Of a DNA stretch of 64,000 nt, positions 25,569 through 33,900 are shown one piece after another; position 1 is the first letter of the stretch, and the number at the start of each line of letters is the position of its first letter. Source of the stretch: Gammaproteobacteria bacterium (GTDB lineage Bacteria; Pseudomonadota; Gammaproteobacteria; Pseudomonadales; Pseudohongiellaceae); contig PASF01000015.1 in the NCBI GenBank assembly GCA_002711845.1, positions 1 through 64,000 of the forward strand, written 5' to 3'. The notes beneath the pieces are model-generated. The model worked only from the letters and a program-made list of their open reading frames with translations. It was not told where the DNA came from and did no database searches. Both the position numbers and the translations under genes were made by a program.

Positions 25569-26665
25569 GGCCAATCGCGTGATGGTGTTATAAACGAACC
25601 GCCGCTCAATACGCCGAGCTGCCAGTAGGCCGCGGCGGCGGCCGGATCACCTTCCATGGGCAGCAGGATGGTGTTGACCGGAATATTGGCCGGCATGGCA
25701 TTCAATGCCTGCTGGTACAGCTCCAGCCGCTGCCGGGGGCTGATGGTCGCCGCGCTGCGACTGTTGGCGCCCTGCGTCGGCAGACTGTCGGTAATCAGGT
25801 ACACATTATCCGGCCGCGGATTCATCGCAGCCACCGCCTCAAAAGCCCGCTGCAGATTGTTACCGCCACTGGGCACTGTTGACTGGACCGCCCGGACCAC
25901 CTCATTCAGTTCATCGCGATCGGCCACCTCCAGCCAGCGGCCATCCGTCCCCGCCATCACCGCCGATGCGGTCTCGTTAAAGCCGACAATCTGGTACTGG
26001 CTGACCAGCGGCAACTGGCTGCTGATCCACTCCACAATGCGCACGGCCCGCTGCCATTTGGGGGCCTCCAGCTTGGCTTCGTCGGCCATGTTCCTGATGC
26101 GGATGATATTGACCAGCGTGTCATCCAGCATGCTCGCCGAGGTATCGAGCAGAATCAGGATGCGGTTACCGCCCAGAAACATCCCGGTCAGATACTGCCG
26201 GTCACCGTCACCGAGAAACTCGCGGCTGCGGTCGCCCCGCTCTTCCACGGCGCTGGTCTGTAAACGCAGCAGATCCTCTTCCAGTGACCGGATGTCGGCC
26301 CGTAAATCTTCCAGGCTTTCTTCGGTGGCCATGGAGTTGCCTTCCAGCGCTGCCAGCTGTGCCATGAAGTCGTCAATCTCGTTCTGTATGCGATCAGCCA
26401 GCCCCTGGGCTTCCACCACCTCCAGACTGACTTCGTCCAGGGTATTGCGTACCTGAAACAATTGTTCTTCGCCCTCCAGTACTTCCTCCTCCAGCAGCCT
26501 GGCTTCTGCTGTCAGGTTGGGGTCAGCCTCACTACGGGCTTCGGTGGCGGTGTGATCCAGAATCAGAAAGATCAGCACCACCGCGCCGAATCCACAGGAC
26601 ATCACGTCCAGGAACGCCAGCCCCATCGGGTTGACGGCAGCGCGCTTGCGTCTACGCCCCGCCAT
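25565..26665 (-). CDS. Membrane-anchored VWA-domain protein A, MotB/ExbD-like N-terminus
   Basis: A 366-residue protein with the same layout as its downstream partner: basic start (AGRRRKRAAVNP), helix GLAFLDVMSCGFGAVVLIFLI (residues 15-35), a long coiled coil (about 45-135, ARLLEEEVLEGEEQLFQ), then a VWA domain with ILILLDTSASM (DxSxS site), YQIVGFNETASAV, and PRPDNVYLITDSLPTQ. The shared segment FLDVxSCGFGA in both helices argues that the two evolved by duplication and occupy equivalent places, perhaps as a heterodimer inside a MotA/TolQ pentamer. The gene overlaps the actin-fold gene by 14 bases, indicating tight coupling. Confidence 0.85.
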   Translation of the reverse strand: MAGRRRKRAAVNPMGLAFLDVMSCGFGAVVLIFLILDHTATEARSEADPNLTAEARLLEEEVLEGEEQLFQVRNTLDEVSLEVVEAQGLADRIQNEIDDFMAQLAALEGNSMATEESLEDLRADIRSLEEDLLRLQTSAVEERGDRSREFLGDGDRQYLTGMFLGGNRILILLDTSASMLDDTLVNIIRIRNMADEAKLEAPKWQRAVRIVEWISSQLPLVSQYQIVGFNETASAVMAGTDGRWLEVADRDELNEVVRAVQSTVPSGGNNLQRAFEAVAAMNPRPDNVYLITDSLPTQGANSRSAATISPRQRLELYQQALNAMPANIPVNTILLPMEGDPAAAAAYWQLGVLSGGSFITPSRDWP

Positions 26666-27887
26666 GGTGCACCCGGATCAATGGCAGCACCGCCCCGTCA
26701 CTGACGCTGAGGGTGTCACCGGCAAACAGCGCCCGGCCCGCTGCCGCCGCGCGTGCCTCCATTAGAACAGCTGCCGATGCCGGCTTGATGACAGTTTCGT
26801 CGCCGGCGGTCAGTGGATAGGCGACATGGTCCAGCAGAATGTGAGTGGCGTGGTCCCGGGCCGGGGCCGCGGTGTGGCCGGCGTCTGCCGCGAGCAGGTG
26901 CCAGGCGCTGATGAAGGGGACATCGCTGCCGGTTCTGGCCAGCCCGTCGTTGGCCAGCACACAGGCCTGCGCCATCTGTTCCCCGCTCAGGGGTGACCGG
27001 CGAACCTGCAGGGTAGCTTCCAGGCCGGGGATGATCGCTGCCCGCTCTGACATCAGGACCGGGGCCGTGCTGTCACCCAGCAACAACTGCAGCTGCTGGG
27101 TGATCCGGCGGAACACCGGCTGCAGACTGTCCACCAGATCGGCAACGCTGACGCGGGCCTGATGCGTGGTCTTGTCGGTGGTGATGCTGACCACAAAGTC
27201 GCCCTGGCCGGCGCGAATCTGTTGCAGATAGTCGGGTAACTCGTTGTACAGATGCTGCTCCCAGAAGGCACTGTGCTGCGGATTGAAGCGCGACTGCTGG
27301 ATAAACGCGTCATTGATGACCTGGACCAGGGCATTGGCAACATTGCTCCAGCCGGCACCCTGCACCACCGCCGTTGATTCGCGTCTGACCCGGGACTGAT
27401 CCTCGGCCAACAGGGTCAGGCTGAACTGATGCAGTTGCAGATCGGCGAACACCAGACGCGTCTGTCCGGGCATGTGCGACAACGCATAAAACACCCCGGC
27501 ATCCATCATCGCGGCGGCGCGGAATGGACTCTGGCCCACCACGCCACCGAGGATGGCCAGCTGCTCGCGCGTGAAACTGCCGGGCACAGCAATCACCACA
27601 TCGCCTTCAAAGTCGCTGGTCTCGGCAATGTGCATCAGGTGGGCATGAGCAATGTCGGCGTTGTGCCGGTAGTGCGCCAGGGGCCGCGTCAACGGTGTCA
27701 TGCTCAACCGGTGCCAGAATTCGTTGTGGGTGTTGACCGGATGCAGGCGGCTCTGTTCAGCGGCACTTTGGCCAAACTGCGTCTGGCCGCCCAGATTCAA
27801 TACAAAGCCCGGACTGCTGCTGACCAGGTCGCCGTCCTGGTACAGGTTGATGGCATGATCATTCAGTTCAAGTACCGCGCCGGTCAT
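26652..27887 (-). CDS. Actin/Hsp70-fold protein with degenerate nucleotide site
   Basis: A 411-residue cytoplasmic protein. The succession VLELNDHAINLYQDGDLV, GDVVIAVPGSFTREQLAILGG, LVFADLQLHQFSLTLL and APVLMSERAAIIPGLEATL follows the order of the Hsp70/FtsA/MreB fold: phosphate-1, the connecting VPxxFT segment, phosphate-2 and the adenosine segment. The glycine-rich loops of active members (DLGTTxS, DxGGGT, GGSSRxP) are replaced, so ATP binding may be lost or altered. It overlaps the channel gene upstream by 4 bases and the VWA gene downstream by 14, so it is an integral member of the operon. A cytosolic scaffold or switch for the membrane channel is plausible. Confidence 0.7.
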   Translation of the reverse strand: MTGAVLELNDHAINLYQDGDLVSSSPGFVLNLGGQTQFGQSAAEQSRLHPVNTHNEFWHRLSMTPLTRPLAHYRHNADIAHAHLMHIAETSDFEGDVVIAVPGSFTREQLAILGGVVGQSPFRAAAMMDAGVFYALSHMPGQTRLVFADLQLHQFSLTLLAEDQSRVRRESTAVVQGAGWSNVANALVQVINDAFIQQSRFNPQHSAFWEQHLYNELPDYLQQIRAGQGDFVVSITTDKTTHQARVSVADLVDSLQPVFRRITQQLQLLLGDSTAPVLMSERAAIIPGLEATLQVRRSPLSGEQMAQACVLANDGLARTGSDVPFISAWHLLAADAGHTAAPARDHATHILLDHVAYPLTAGDETVIKPASAAVLMEARAAAAGRALFAGDTLSVSDGAVLPLIRVHHGGA

Positions 27888-28729
27888 GCTGGTTGCACCG
27901 CCTCGTTGTTGCCGACCTGCGGCGTGCTGCGCCCGGGCACCTGCAGGTAGCGGATCAGGTGATCATCACAGTAGGTCTGGCTGTCCATCACCAGACGGTC
28001 CTGTACCAGTGACAGTTGGTACAACAGGAACATCAGCACGATGCTGGTCACCAGCGCAACAAAGGTGGAGTTGAACGCCACCCCCAGGCTGACGGTGACG
28101 CCGAGGATGTCGCCGGTGACGGCCTGGTGGGCCTGACCCAGTGCCGTGCCGATGCCACGCACGGTGCCCAGAAAGCCGATGGACGGGATGGCCCAGGCGA
28201 TATAACGCACGATGGCCAGCTCACTTTCCAGACGCTCGGATTCGTTGTCACAAATATCGCGCACGGTGGCAGACACATCCTGCACATCGCGCGTGGTGCC
28301 GAAGCGGTGCAGCCCTGCCAGGATGGCACGCGGCAACAGAAAACCGCGTTCCTTCTCCGGCAGCGCCTGCACCGGCCGGGCAAAGTGCCGGGTGTCTTCA
28401 GGCAGGATACTGGTGCCGTCGGACACCTGCAGCAGCTCCCTGTCCAGCAGCGAGCGCTCACGCATGGTGCGCACGGTCTTCATGCCGATAATGGACAGTG
28501 CCCAGAAGAACAGAATGATACAGGTCTCCTGTTCGAAGTCGCGCAGCACAATGTACATGGAGCGGTCAGGAACATAGTCTTCATCCGCTTCCTGCTGGAG
28601 GGTCTGCTGCTGCTGAATGATATCGGCGTTCGGCCTGATCACGGCGACGTAGATGGCATGCACGACAATGACCACGATGATCAATGCGAAGATCTGATAG
28701 ATGACTTCAGACAGGTATTTTTGTTTCAT
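27884..28729 (-). CDS. MotA/TolQ/ExbB-family proton channel protein
   Basis: A 281-residue inner-membrane protein. Four likely helices: residues 10-30 (QIFALIIVVIVVHAIYVAV), 68-86 (CIILFFWALSIIGM), 172-192 and 205-235. The diagnostic segment IPSIGFLGTVRGIGTALG and the following LGVTVSLGVAFNSTFVALVTSIVLMFLL are the conserved pore-lining helices of the TolQ/ExbB/MotA family, which form pentamers around a dimer of MotB/TolR/ExbD partners and convert ion flow into motion. Here the partners are most likely the two VWA proteins. A cytosolic loop (about residues 88-165) is longer than in ExbB. Confidence 0.9.
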   Translation of the reverse strand: MKQKYLSEVIYQIFALIIVVIVVHAIYVAVIRPNADIIQQQQTLQQEADEDYVPDRSMYIVLRDFEQETCIILFFWALSIIGMKTVRTMRERSLLDRELLQVSDGTSILPEDTRHFARPVQALPEKERGFLLPRAILAGLHRFGTTRDVQDVSATVRDICDNESERLESELAIVRYIAWAIPSIGFLGTVRGIGTALGQAHQAVTGDILGVTVSLGVAFNSTFVALVTSIVLMFLLYQLSLVQDRLVMDSQTYCDDHLIRYLQVPGRSTPQVGNNEAVQPA

Positions 28730-28774
28730 GCGTACTTCCCTGATCAGATTGAACGGTTAAAGGCTTTTCATGGT

Positions 28775-29071
28775 TCAGATGTCCACCGGGAACGACACGC
28801 CGAAATCCTGGGAGATCTGCTCCGACGGGATAAAGCGTCCCGGCCCCGAATTTTGCGCACCCTCTATGGGCTGGCTGTCGATATCCGGCAGGTCGCTGGC
28901 GCTTTCAGCGCCCGTGTCCGTGTCAGCGTCACCCGTTTGTTGCCCGGCGCTGCCGTCACCGTCGGCCTGCTGACCGGACGGTTCGGGTTCGGCGGTCTGT
29001 TGCTGCGCCTGTGCAGCCACCACTGGCATCAGCAGCAGTGACAACAGCACGCTGAATACGGTTGCCTTCAT
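28775..29071 (-). CDS. Small secreted protein of the envelope-machine operon
   Basis: A 98-residue protein with signal peptide (ATVFSVLLSLLLMPVVAAQA). The middle is low-complexity and acidic (QQADGDGSAGQQTGDADTD), probably disordered. The C-terminal 20 residues (RFIPSEQISQDFGVSFPVDI) are hydrophobic and polar in a pattern that looks conserved and may be the binding piece. ATG 29071 follows directly after the stop of the PEGA/FGE gene (TGATATG); an earlier start at 29137 would overlap that gene and lacks a signal. Function unknown, but the position inside the operon implies a periplasmic subunit or tether. Confidence 0.7.
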   Translation of the reverse strand: MKATVFSVLLSLLLMPVVAAQAQQQTAEPEPSGQQADGDGSAGQQTGDADTDTGAESASDLPDIDSQPIEGAQNSGPGRFIPSEQISQDFGVSFPVDI

Positions 29072-29072
29072 A

Positions 29073-31169
29073 TCACTCTCCCAGATAGCGGGCGACACGA
29101 AAGCCCAGGTCATTGCGGGCCTCCTCGCCAAAGTCACGATACGAAGCGCGCAACTCGGTCATGCTGCCATGCGCCCAGCTGGAACCTTTGATGGTGCGGT
29201 AGGTGCCGTCCTCCGGGCCCAGCGGGTCGGTCACTGTCACTGAGCTGAGGCCACTGACGGCGCCATAATAATCATGCACCCATTCCGATACATTGCCGGC
29301 CATGTCGAACAGGCCCTGGGCATTGGCTGCGAACTCGCCGACGTTGGACGTGCCCAGCACACCGTCGTTGTAGCCGCGCAGAATCTGCCCGAGAAATGCC
29401 GTGGTGGATTCGTCAGCGAAGTTGCCGCTGCCGGCCGGTGGCGGCCAGCTTTCGCCCCAGACGAAACGCGTTGTGCTGTCCTGGCCGTCGGCCCGCGCCG
29501 CCCACTCCCACTCGGCTTCGGTAGGCAGTCGGTAGCCATTGGCGTTGGCATTGATGCCGGTGACGTTGCCGTCCTCGACAACATAAAACGGGGACAGTGA
29601 CTCCTGCGCACTCAGCCAGTTGCTGTACAGCGCGGCGTCCTGCCAGGTGACCTGCACCGCCGGCTGATTGGGTCGGTCCAGTGACTGCCCCTGCAGGGTG
29701 CCGGACGCGTGATCCGCGCGGAAGCGCCGGAACTGCTGGTTGGTGACCGGATGCAGGGACAGGTAAAAGGGTTTTTCCAGCGCCACATCACGCAGAGTTT
29801 CATTGGCACGGCGACCGGGTTCGCGCCGCGATGAGCCCATGGTAAATTGGTAGGGATAGAACAGGTGCAGAGTCTGCCCGCCGGCGCTGGTGATGATCGG
29901 CTCGATGGCTTCCAGACGGGCCTGTTCTTCCGTTTTCAGACGTACGCGTATTTCCTGGTCGAGGCCCGGCCGCGAGGTAAAATTGGTGGCGTAGGGCACG
30001 TAACCGTCACGCCGGATTTCGATACGCTGGCTGGCGGCGATCAGGTTGACGGTCTGGTTGGCAACGCCCTTGAGCTCGCCATTGACGTAGAGCTGCGCAT
30101 CAGCCGGTTCCGCGACAATGGTGACCGGGTTGGTGATCGGGTCAAGTGCCACGGTCATGTCGCGCTCTTCTTCGGCGCTGGTGCGAAGGCGGCGTACGGC
30201 CGTGTCAAAGCCGGTCCGGAACAGCCGGATTTCGTGTTCCTGGCCGGGCGGTAAAGATACTTCAAGAGGTGTCTGGCCGCGGTACTGGCCATTGATGGTG
30301 ACATTGGCATTGCCGGGGGTGGAGCGGATAAACACCAGACCATCGGCGGCTTCCAGTGCCACCGCCGGCAGTTGCCGGGCAACACCGGCTTCCACCAGCA
30401 GGTCATCCTGCCAGGCCTTGTAACCACTGCGCTTGATGGTGACATCGTAGGCGCCCTGGAGCAGCTCGAGTCGGGCCGGTGTCACGCCCAGCGCGGCGCC
30501 GTTCACGATGATGTCGGCCCCGGCGGGCTGTGATGCAAAACTGATGTCTGCCCAGGCCGGTGCCAGTTGCACAGAGAAGGCCTGCTCAATCTGCCGGCCC
30601 TGGATTTGCACCTGCTCCCGATGCGGCAGATAACGCTCTCGCTGAACCTGCAGCTCATAGAGGCCCGGCGGCACCTCCGCATCAAGCAGTGGCGAAGTTC
30701 CCAGGTCGACCCCGTCCAGCAATACGCGCGCACCGGGCAATGCCGCCCCCGCATTGTCCTGCGTGCTGACACTGACCAGGCCGGGCAGCGGCGTCAGCGC
30801 AAACGGGTGGGTCTGCGCCTGCTCGGCGCCGACGCTCAGTTCAACCTGGTTGTCGTAATAACCGGCGGCGCTGAATTGCAATTGATAGTCACCCGGCCGC
30901 ATCAGGTAACGCGGACCGACTTGCACGGCAAAGCCGTCGACGACTTCGATACTGGCCGTCATCGGTGTAACTTCAATAAAAACAGAACGGGCGGTCAATA
31001 CAAACCAGGCAGCGCCGGCTGCCAGCGTCAGGCCGACAATGACCAGCGCATGATACCAGCGTGGGCGCCAGCTGAATCGGCGTCCCGGCGGTGGTGGCGG
31101 ACTGAAGTCAACCGGCGTTATGCTGTCCGGGGCGTCGTGCTGTCCGGTGTTAAGGTGATTATCCTGCAT
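29073..31169 (-). CDS. Membrane-anchored PEGA-repeat protein with FGE/SUMF1 domain
   Basis: A 698-residue protein. A Pro-rich cytosolic tail (residues 1-35) and one membrane helix (ALVIVGLTLAAGAAWFVL, about 41-58) are followed by about five PEGA-type beta repeats (about 65-410), each with an EVPPGLYELQV-like ending. The C-terminus (430-698) is an FGE/SUMF1 fold: NQPAVQVTWQDAALYSNWLS, YRLPTEAEWEWAAR, GLFDMAGNVSEWVHDY and LGFRVARYL. The two cysteines needed by formylglycine-generating enzyme are absent (GSSWAHGSMTELRASYRD at that place), so it should not make formylglycine. PEGA repeats and such inactive FGE folds are structural or peptidoglycan/protein-binding modules. Confidence 0.85.
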   Translation of the reverse strand: MQDNHLNTGQHDAPDSITPVDFSPPPPPGRRFSWRPRWYHALVIVGLTLAAGAAWFVLTARSVFIEVTPMTASIEVVDGFAVQVGPRYLMRPGDYQLQFSAAGYYDNQVELSVGAEQAQTHPFALTPLPGLVSVSTQDNAGAALPGARVLLDGVDLGTSPLLDAEVPPGLYELQVQRERYLPHREQVQIQGRQIEQAFSVQLAPAWADISFASQPAGADIIVNGAALGVTPARLELLQGAYDVTIKRSGYKAWQDDLLVEAGVARQLPAVALEAADGLVFIRSTPGNANVTINGQYRGQTPLEVSLPPGQEHEIRLFRTGFDTAVRRLRTSAEEERDMTVALDPITNPVTIVAEPADAQLYVNGELKGVANQTVNLIAASQRIEIRRDGYVPYATNFTSRPGLDQEIRVRLKTEEQARLEAIEPIITSAGGQTLHLFYPYQFTMGSSRREPGRRANETLRDVALEKPFYLSLHPVTNQQFRRFRADHASGTLQGQSLDRPNQPAVQVTWQDAALYSNWLSAQESLSPFYVVEDGNVTGINANANGYRLPTEAEWEWAARADGQDSTTRFVWGESWPPPAGSGNFADESTTAFLGQILRGYNDGVLGTSNVGEFAANAQGLFDMAGNVSEWVHDYYGAVSGLSSVTVTDPLGPEDGTYRTIKGSSWAHGSMTELRASYRDFGEEARNDLGFRVARYLGE

Positions 31170-31173
31170 CGTT

Positions 31174-32670
31174 TCAGGGCCTGTTGACTGCCGCGACCTC
31201 TTCGTTGCAGCGGATGGTTATCGAGTCCAGTTCGCGTCCGAAACCGACCACAAATTCTTCGCGCACATCACGGAAACCCGGGCGGGTACCGACGGCGACA
31301 TAACGACCGGGCCTGAGCATCAGGGTGGTCTCGGCAAACGTGCCCAGCCGGCCGACCTGATAAACAGTGACATCTGTAACGTTGTCCGACGTCAGCGTCA
31401 CCTCGACCGGCACCAGCATCTGCGCCAACAGTACTTCCATGGTGTCCAGCTGTTGCGCCAGACGCTCACCGACGCGGCCCTGCTCTGCCAGCAGATCGGC
31501 TTCCAGATCACGGCCGATCTGATACACCTCCCGCGCCTCGTCGTAAGCCGCCTGATCGGACAGCCGCATGGGCTGTTCAATATTTACCGTCAGCAATCGG
31601 TCCAGTTGCAGGCGCCGGGCCGAGTAGTCGCGGCCCTCAAGCGCAAATACCAGATTGCTGTCCAGCGCCAGCACGGCGTCGTAGGCGGCCACTGCCTGTT
31701 CCCATTCTTCATTGGCTTCATGGACCAGCGCCTGCTCGCGCAGATCGGCGATGTTGGCCAGGGTAAGCTGTTCGCGGGTCTGCACGATGGCTTCATTGGC
31801 TTCAGCCGAACCCGGCTTGATGCGCAGGGCCCGCTGGAAGGCGGCAATGGCCGCGTCGGACTGACCCTGTTGCAGCAGATCAAAACCTTCAGACATGACT
31901 GCGGTGTAGTTGGCGTCGGTGATCATTTGCCGGTTCTGTGCGACCAGCGCGGCAGCCTGCTCATGGTCACTGTCCAGCGCAGCTGCCTGTTCGAACAGTT
32001 GCTGGGCGCCCTGCAGATCACCCTCGGTCTGTAACGCCTGGCCGCGGACGATCAGGCTTGCCACGTCATCAAGGGTCTGCGCCCGCGCCAGGCCGCGTTG
32101 TGCCGGCTGGCTGTCGGGATCCAGGCGCAATGCCAGCTGGAAGCGTTCCAGCGCCAGCGCCGAGTCTTCTGCGTCGAGTGCTGCCTCACCGGCTGCCAGC
32201 ATCCTGTCCAGCACCACGGGGACGCGTTGCTGCAATTCGGCAAGTGCCAGGTCACTTTCCTGATAGGCCAGGGCAGCCTGGATGAATTCGGTACTGCGGT
32301 AGAACTCATCGCCGCGTCGCGCAGCGGCGATGGCGGCGTCGTAGGCGTCCGCCGCCCACTGTTCAACGGCCATCGTTTCCAGCGCCTGCTGGCGCTCGAG
32401 CAAACTGGCCAAAGCGTCCTGCGCTTCGCGGCGCTGTCGCGCACGCTGGGCTTCATCAAAAGGCGATATCTGCGGAGTATTGCTGGCCACCGGCGCACTG
32501 GGGGTAACAACTGGCGTGGTCTCTGCGCGAGGCACCAGCGGTAATTCGTATTCCTGCACCAGGCGGGGCAACACAAATATCACCGCCAGCGCCAATAGCA
32601 TCAGTGTTGCCAGCGCCACCCACACCCAGCCCGAAATCCTGTCACCGTTCGCCGTTTTACCGACCTGCAT
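31174..32670 (-). CDS. Membrane-anchored TPR-like protein with beta C-terminal domain
   Basis: A 498-residue protein. One membrane helix near the N-terminus (WVWVALATLMLLALAVIFVL, residues 15-34) places the rest in the periplasm. Residues about 70-400 are helical repeats of TPR type (ALAYQESDLALAELQQ, ALERFQLALRLDPDSQPAQ, AIAAFQRALRIKPGSAEANE, AVAAYDAVLALDSN). The last 90 residues form a PEGA-like beta module (TTLMLRPGRYVAVGTRPGFRDV) with one Cys near the end. It lies 4 bases upstream of the PEGA/FGE gene, and the shared TM-plus-PEGA design suggests the two proteins work together as periplasmic scaffolds. Confidence 0.78.
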   Translation of the reverse strand: MQVGKTANGDRISGWVWVALATLMLLALAVIFVLPRLVQEYELPLVPRAETTPVVTPSAPVASNTPQISPFDEAQRARQRREAQDALASLLERQQALETMAVEQWAADAYDAAIAAARRGDEFYRSTEFIQAALAYQESDLALAELQQRVPVVLDRMLAAGEAALDAEDSALALERFQLALRLDPDSQPAQRGLARAQTLDDVASLIVRGQALQTEGDLQGAQQLFEQAAALDSDHEQAAALVAQNRQMITDANYTAVMSEGFDLLQQGQSDAAIAAFQRALRIKPGSAEANEAIVQTREQLTLANIADLREQALVHEANEEWEQAVAAYDAVLALDSNLVFALEGRDYSARRLQLDRLLTVNIEQPMRLSDQAAYDEAREVYQIGRDLEADLLAEQGRVGERLAQQLDTMEVLLAQMLVPVEVTLTSDNVTDVTVYQVGRLGTFAETTLMLRPGRYVAVGTRPGFRDVREEFVVGFGRELDSITIRCNEEVAAVNRP

Positions 32671-32706
32671 ACTTTTTGTCCTAAACTGCCGTTTGCCCGA
32701 TGCGGA

Positions 32707-33900
32707 TCAAACACCACCTGTTTCTGTCAGGTAAATTTCCATCAGGATGTCACGCCATTGTTCATACTGCTCCTCTACGGTACCCGTGAGCATGATGGTG
32801 CGGTCGTCCAGTTCAATAACCTTGGGAGCGATTTCCGACTGCAGAGATTCACCGAGCTCCTGCAGCGCCGCAATATGCATGCGGGCCTCTGCCGTGCGAT
32901 CAAAACCACTGCGCACCAGGTAGGCGCCGGCACCGACGCCAACAATACCGGCAGTCTGCGCAGCCGCACCATTATTGCTGCCGACGGCGGCGATACCGCC
33001 GACAATGGCCGCGGCACCGGTGATGAAGCGCCGGCGTGCCGACCGTTCGGCTTCATCCAGGGCCATGGTTTCGTGATAGCTCTGTTCGCGCCAGGCGTCA
33101 TAGGGGCCACGCATCTCGCGGGTATAGGTGGCGTAGTAGTCCTGCACGGTGTCAACAAACAGGTTGTCCCGCTCGCGGATATCACGCAGGCGGCGCAGTG
33201 ACGGATCGTTTTCCGCCGGCAGTCGCGCCACGCTGGTGATGCCACGGTTGTTGGTGGTGACATAGGAACCGAAAATGTCCGGCGCAAAATTGGCGGCGAA
33301 CTTCAGCTCGGATACCGTGCGGATATTGCGAACCTGATCGTCGCTGACATTGTTCTCAACGTAGGCCAGCAGGTCGTTGGCGATGGTGTTGTAGATCACC
33401 TGAAACGGATCATGCAACTGCCGCTGGGTCTGTTCGTAGTTGTACTGGCTGATGTGTTCTTCGTACTCGCGTGTGTACCATTCGCGGCCAGTGGAGTCCG
33501 TGACCGTGACCTTGACGATCATGCCTTCACCATCGGACAGCAGAATCTGGCCTTCCAGAAACACATCCATGACGCTGCTTTGCGAGGGCAGTACGCGCAC
33601 CGCCCCCCAGTTGCCCGAGCGCTGCAGGGTATCGGCCATCAGATAGGGTGCGTAGCGTGATTCGGCGCGCCTGATCTCGAAATTGGTGCGATCCAGATCG
33701 CCACGTGCCACTTCGTCAAGGCCCGGGTCAAACACCATGACGCCGACGTCCAGCAGCAGCGACTCATCAAAAGGTGTGCTGCTTTGCACCACCGGCACAA
33801 ATTCGGTGGATTTGACGGAGGTCGTCGCACAGCCGGTCAGCACCAGCATGGACATGACTATCAGGGTCATGCTGTTTCGGATCGTTAACATGGTCATCAC
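32707..33900 (-). CDS. Lipoprotein with glycine-zipper-like segment
   Basis: A 397-residue lipoprotein; LIVMSMLVLTGCATTSV contains the lipobox with Cys near residue 24. The N-terminal half (LLLDVGVMVFDPGLDE, MADTLQRSGNWGAVRVLP, VFLEGQILLSDGEGMIVKV) resembles periplasmic CsgG/DUF799-like alpha-beta folds. Residues about 285-325 (FITGAAAIVGGIAAVGSNNG, AGIVGVGAGAYLV) form a glycine-rich hydrophobic segment of the kind that inserts in or packs against a membrane. The start overlaps the stop of the Ser-rich lipoprotein by 4 bases. It is a candidate outer-membrane anchor or export component; the precise role is unknown. Confidence 0.75.
   Translation of the reverse strand: MMTMLTIRNSMTLIVMSMLVLTGCATTSVKSTEFVPVVQSSTPFDESLLLDVGVMVFDPGLDEVARGDLDRTNFEIRRAESRYAPYLMADTLQRSGNWGAVRVLPSQSSVMDVFLEGQILLSDGEGMIVKVTVTDSTGREWYTREYEEHISQYNYEQTQRQLHDPFQVIYNTIANDLLAYVENNVSDDQVRNIRTVSELKFAANFAPDIFGSYVTTNNRGITSVARLPAENDPSLRRLRDIRERDNLFVDTVQDYYATYTREMRGPYDAWREQSYHETMALDEAERSARRRFITGAAAIVGGIAAVGSNNGAAAQTAGIVGVGAGAYLVRSGFDRTAEARMHIAALQELGESLQSEIAPKVIELDDRTIMLTGTVEEQYEQWRDILMEIYLTETGGV

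Noticed and set aside
24531-28729. A Zorya-type defence system, because of the MotA/TolQ-like channel and MotB-like partners
   Set aside because: No ZorC, ZorD or ZorE homologue (helicase or nuclease) is present, and the B-like proteins carry VWA domains with no OmpA-like peptidoglycan domain.
29073-30000. A sulfatase-maturing enzyme
   Set aside because: The active-site cysteines are absent and no sulfatase gene is nearby.
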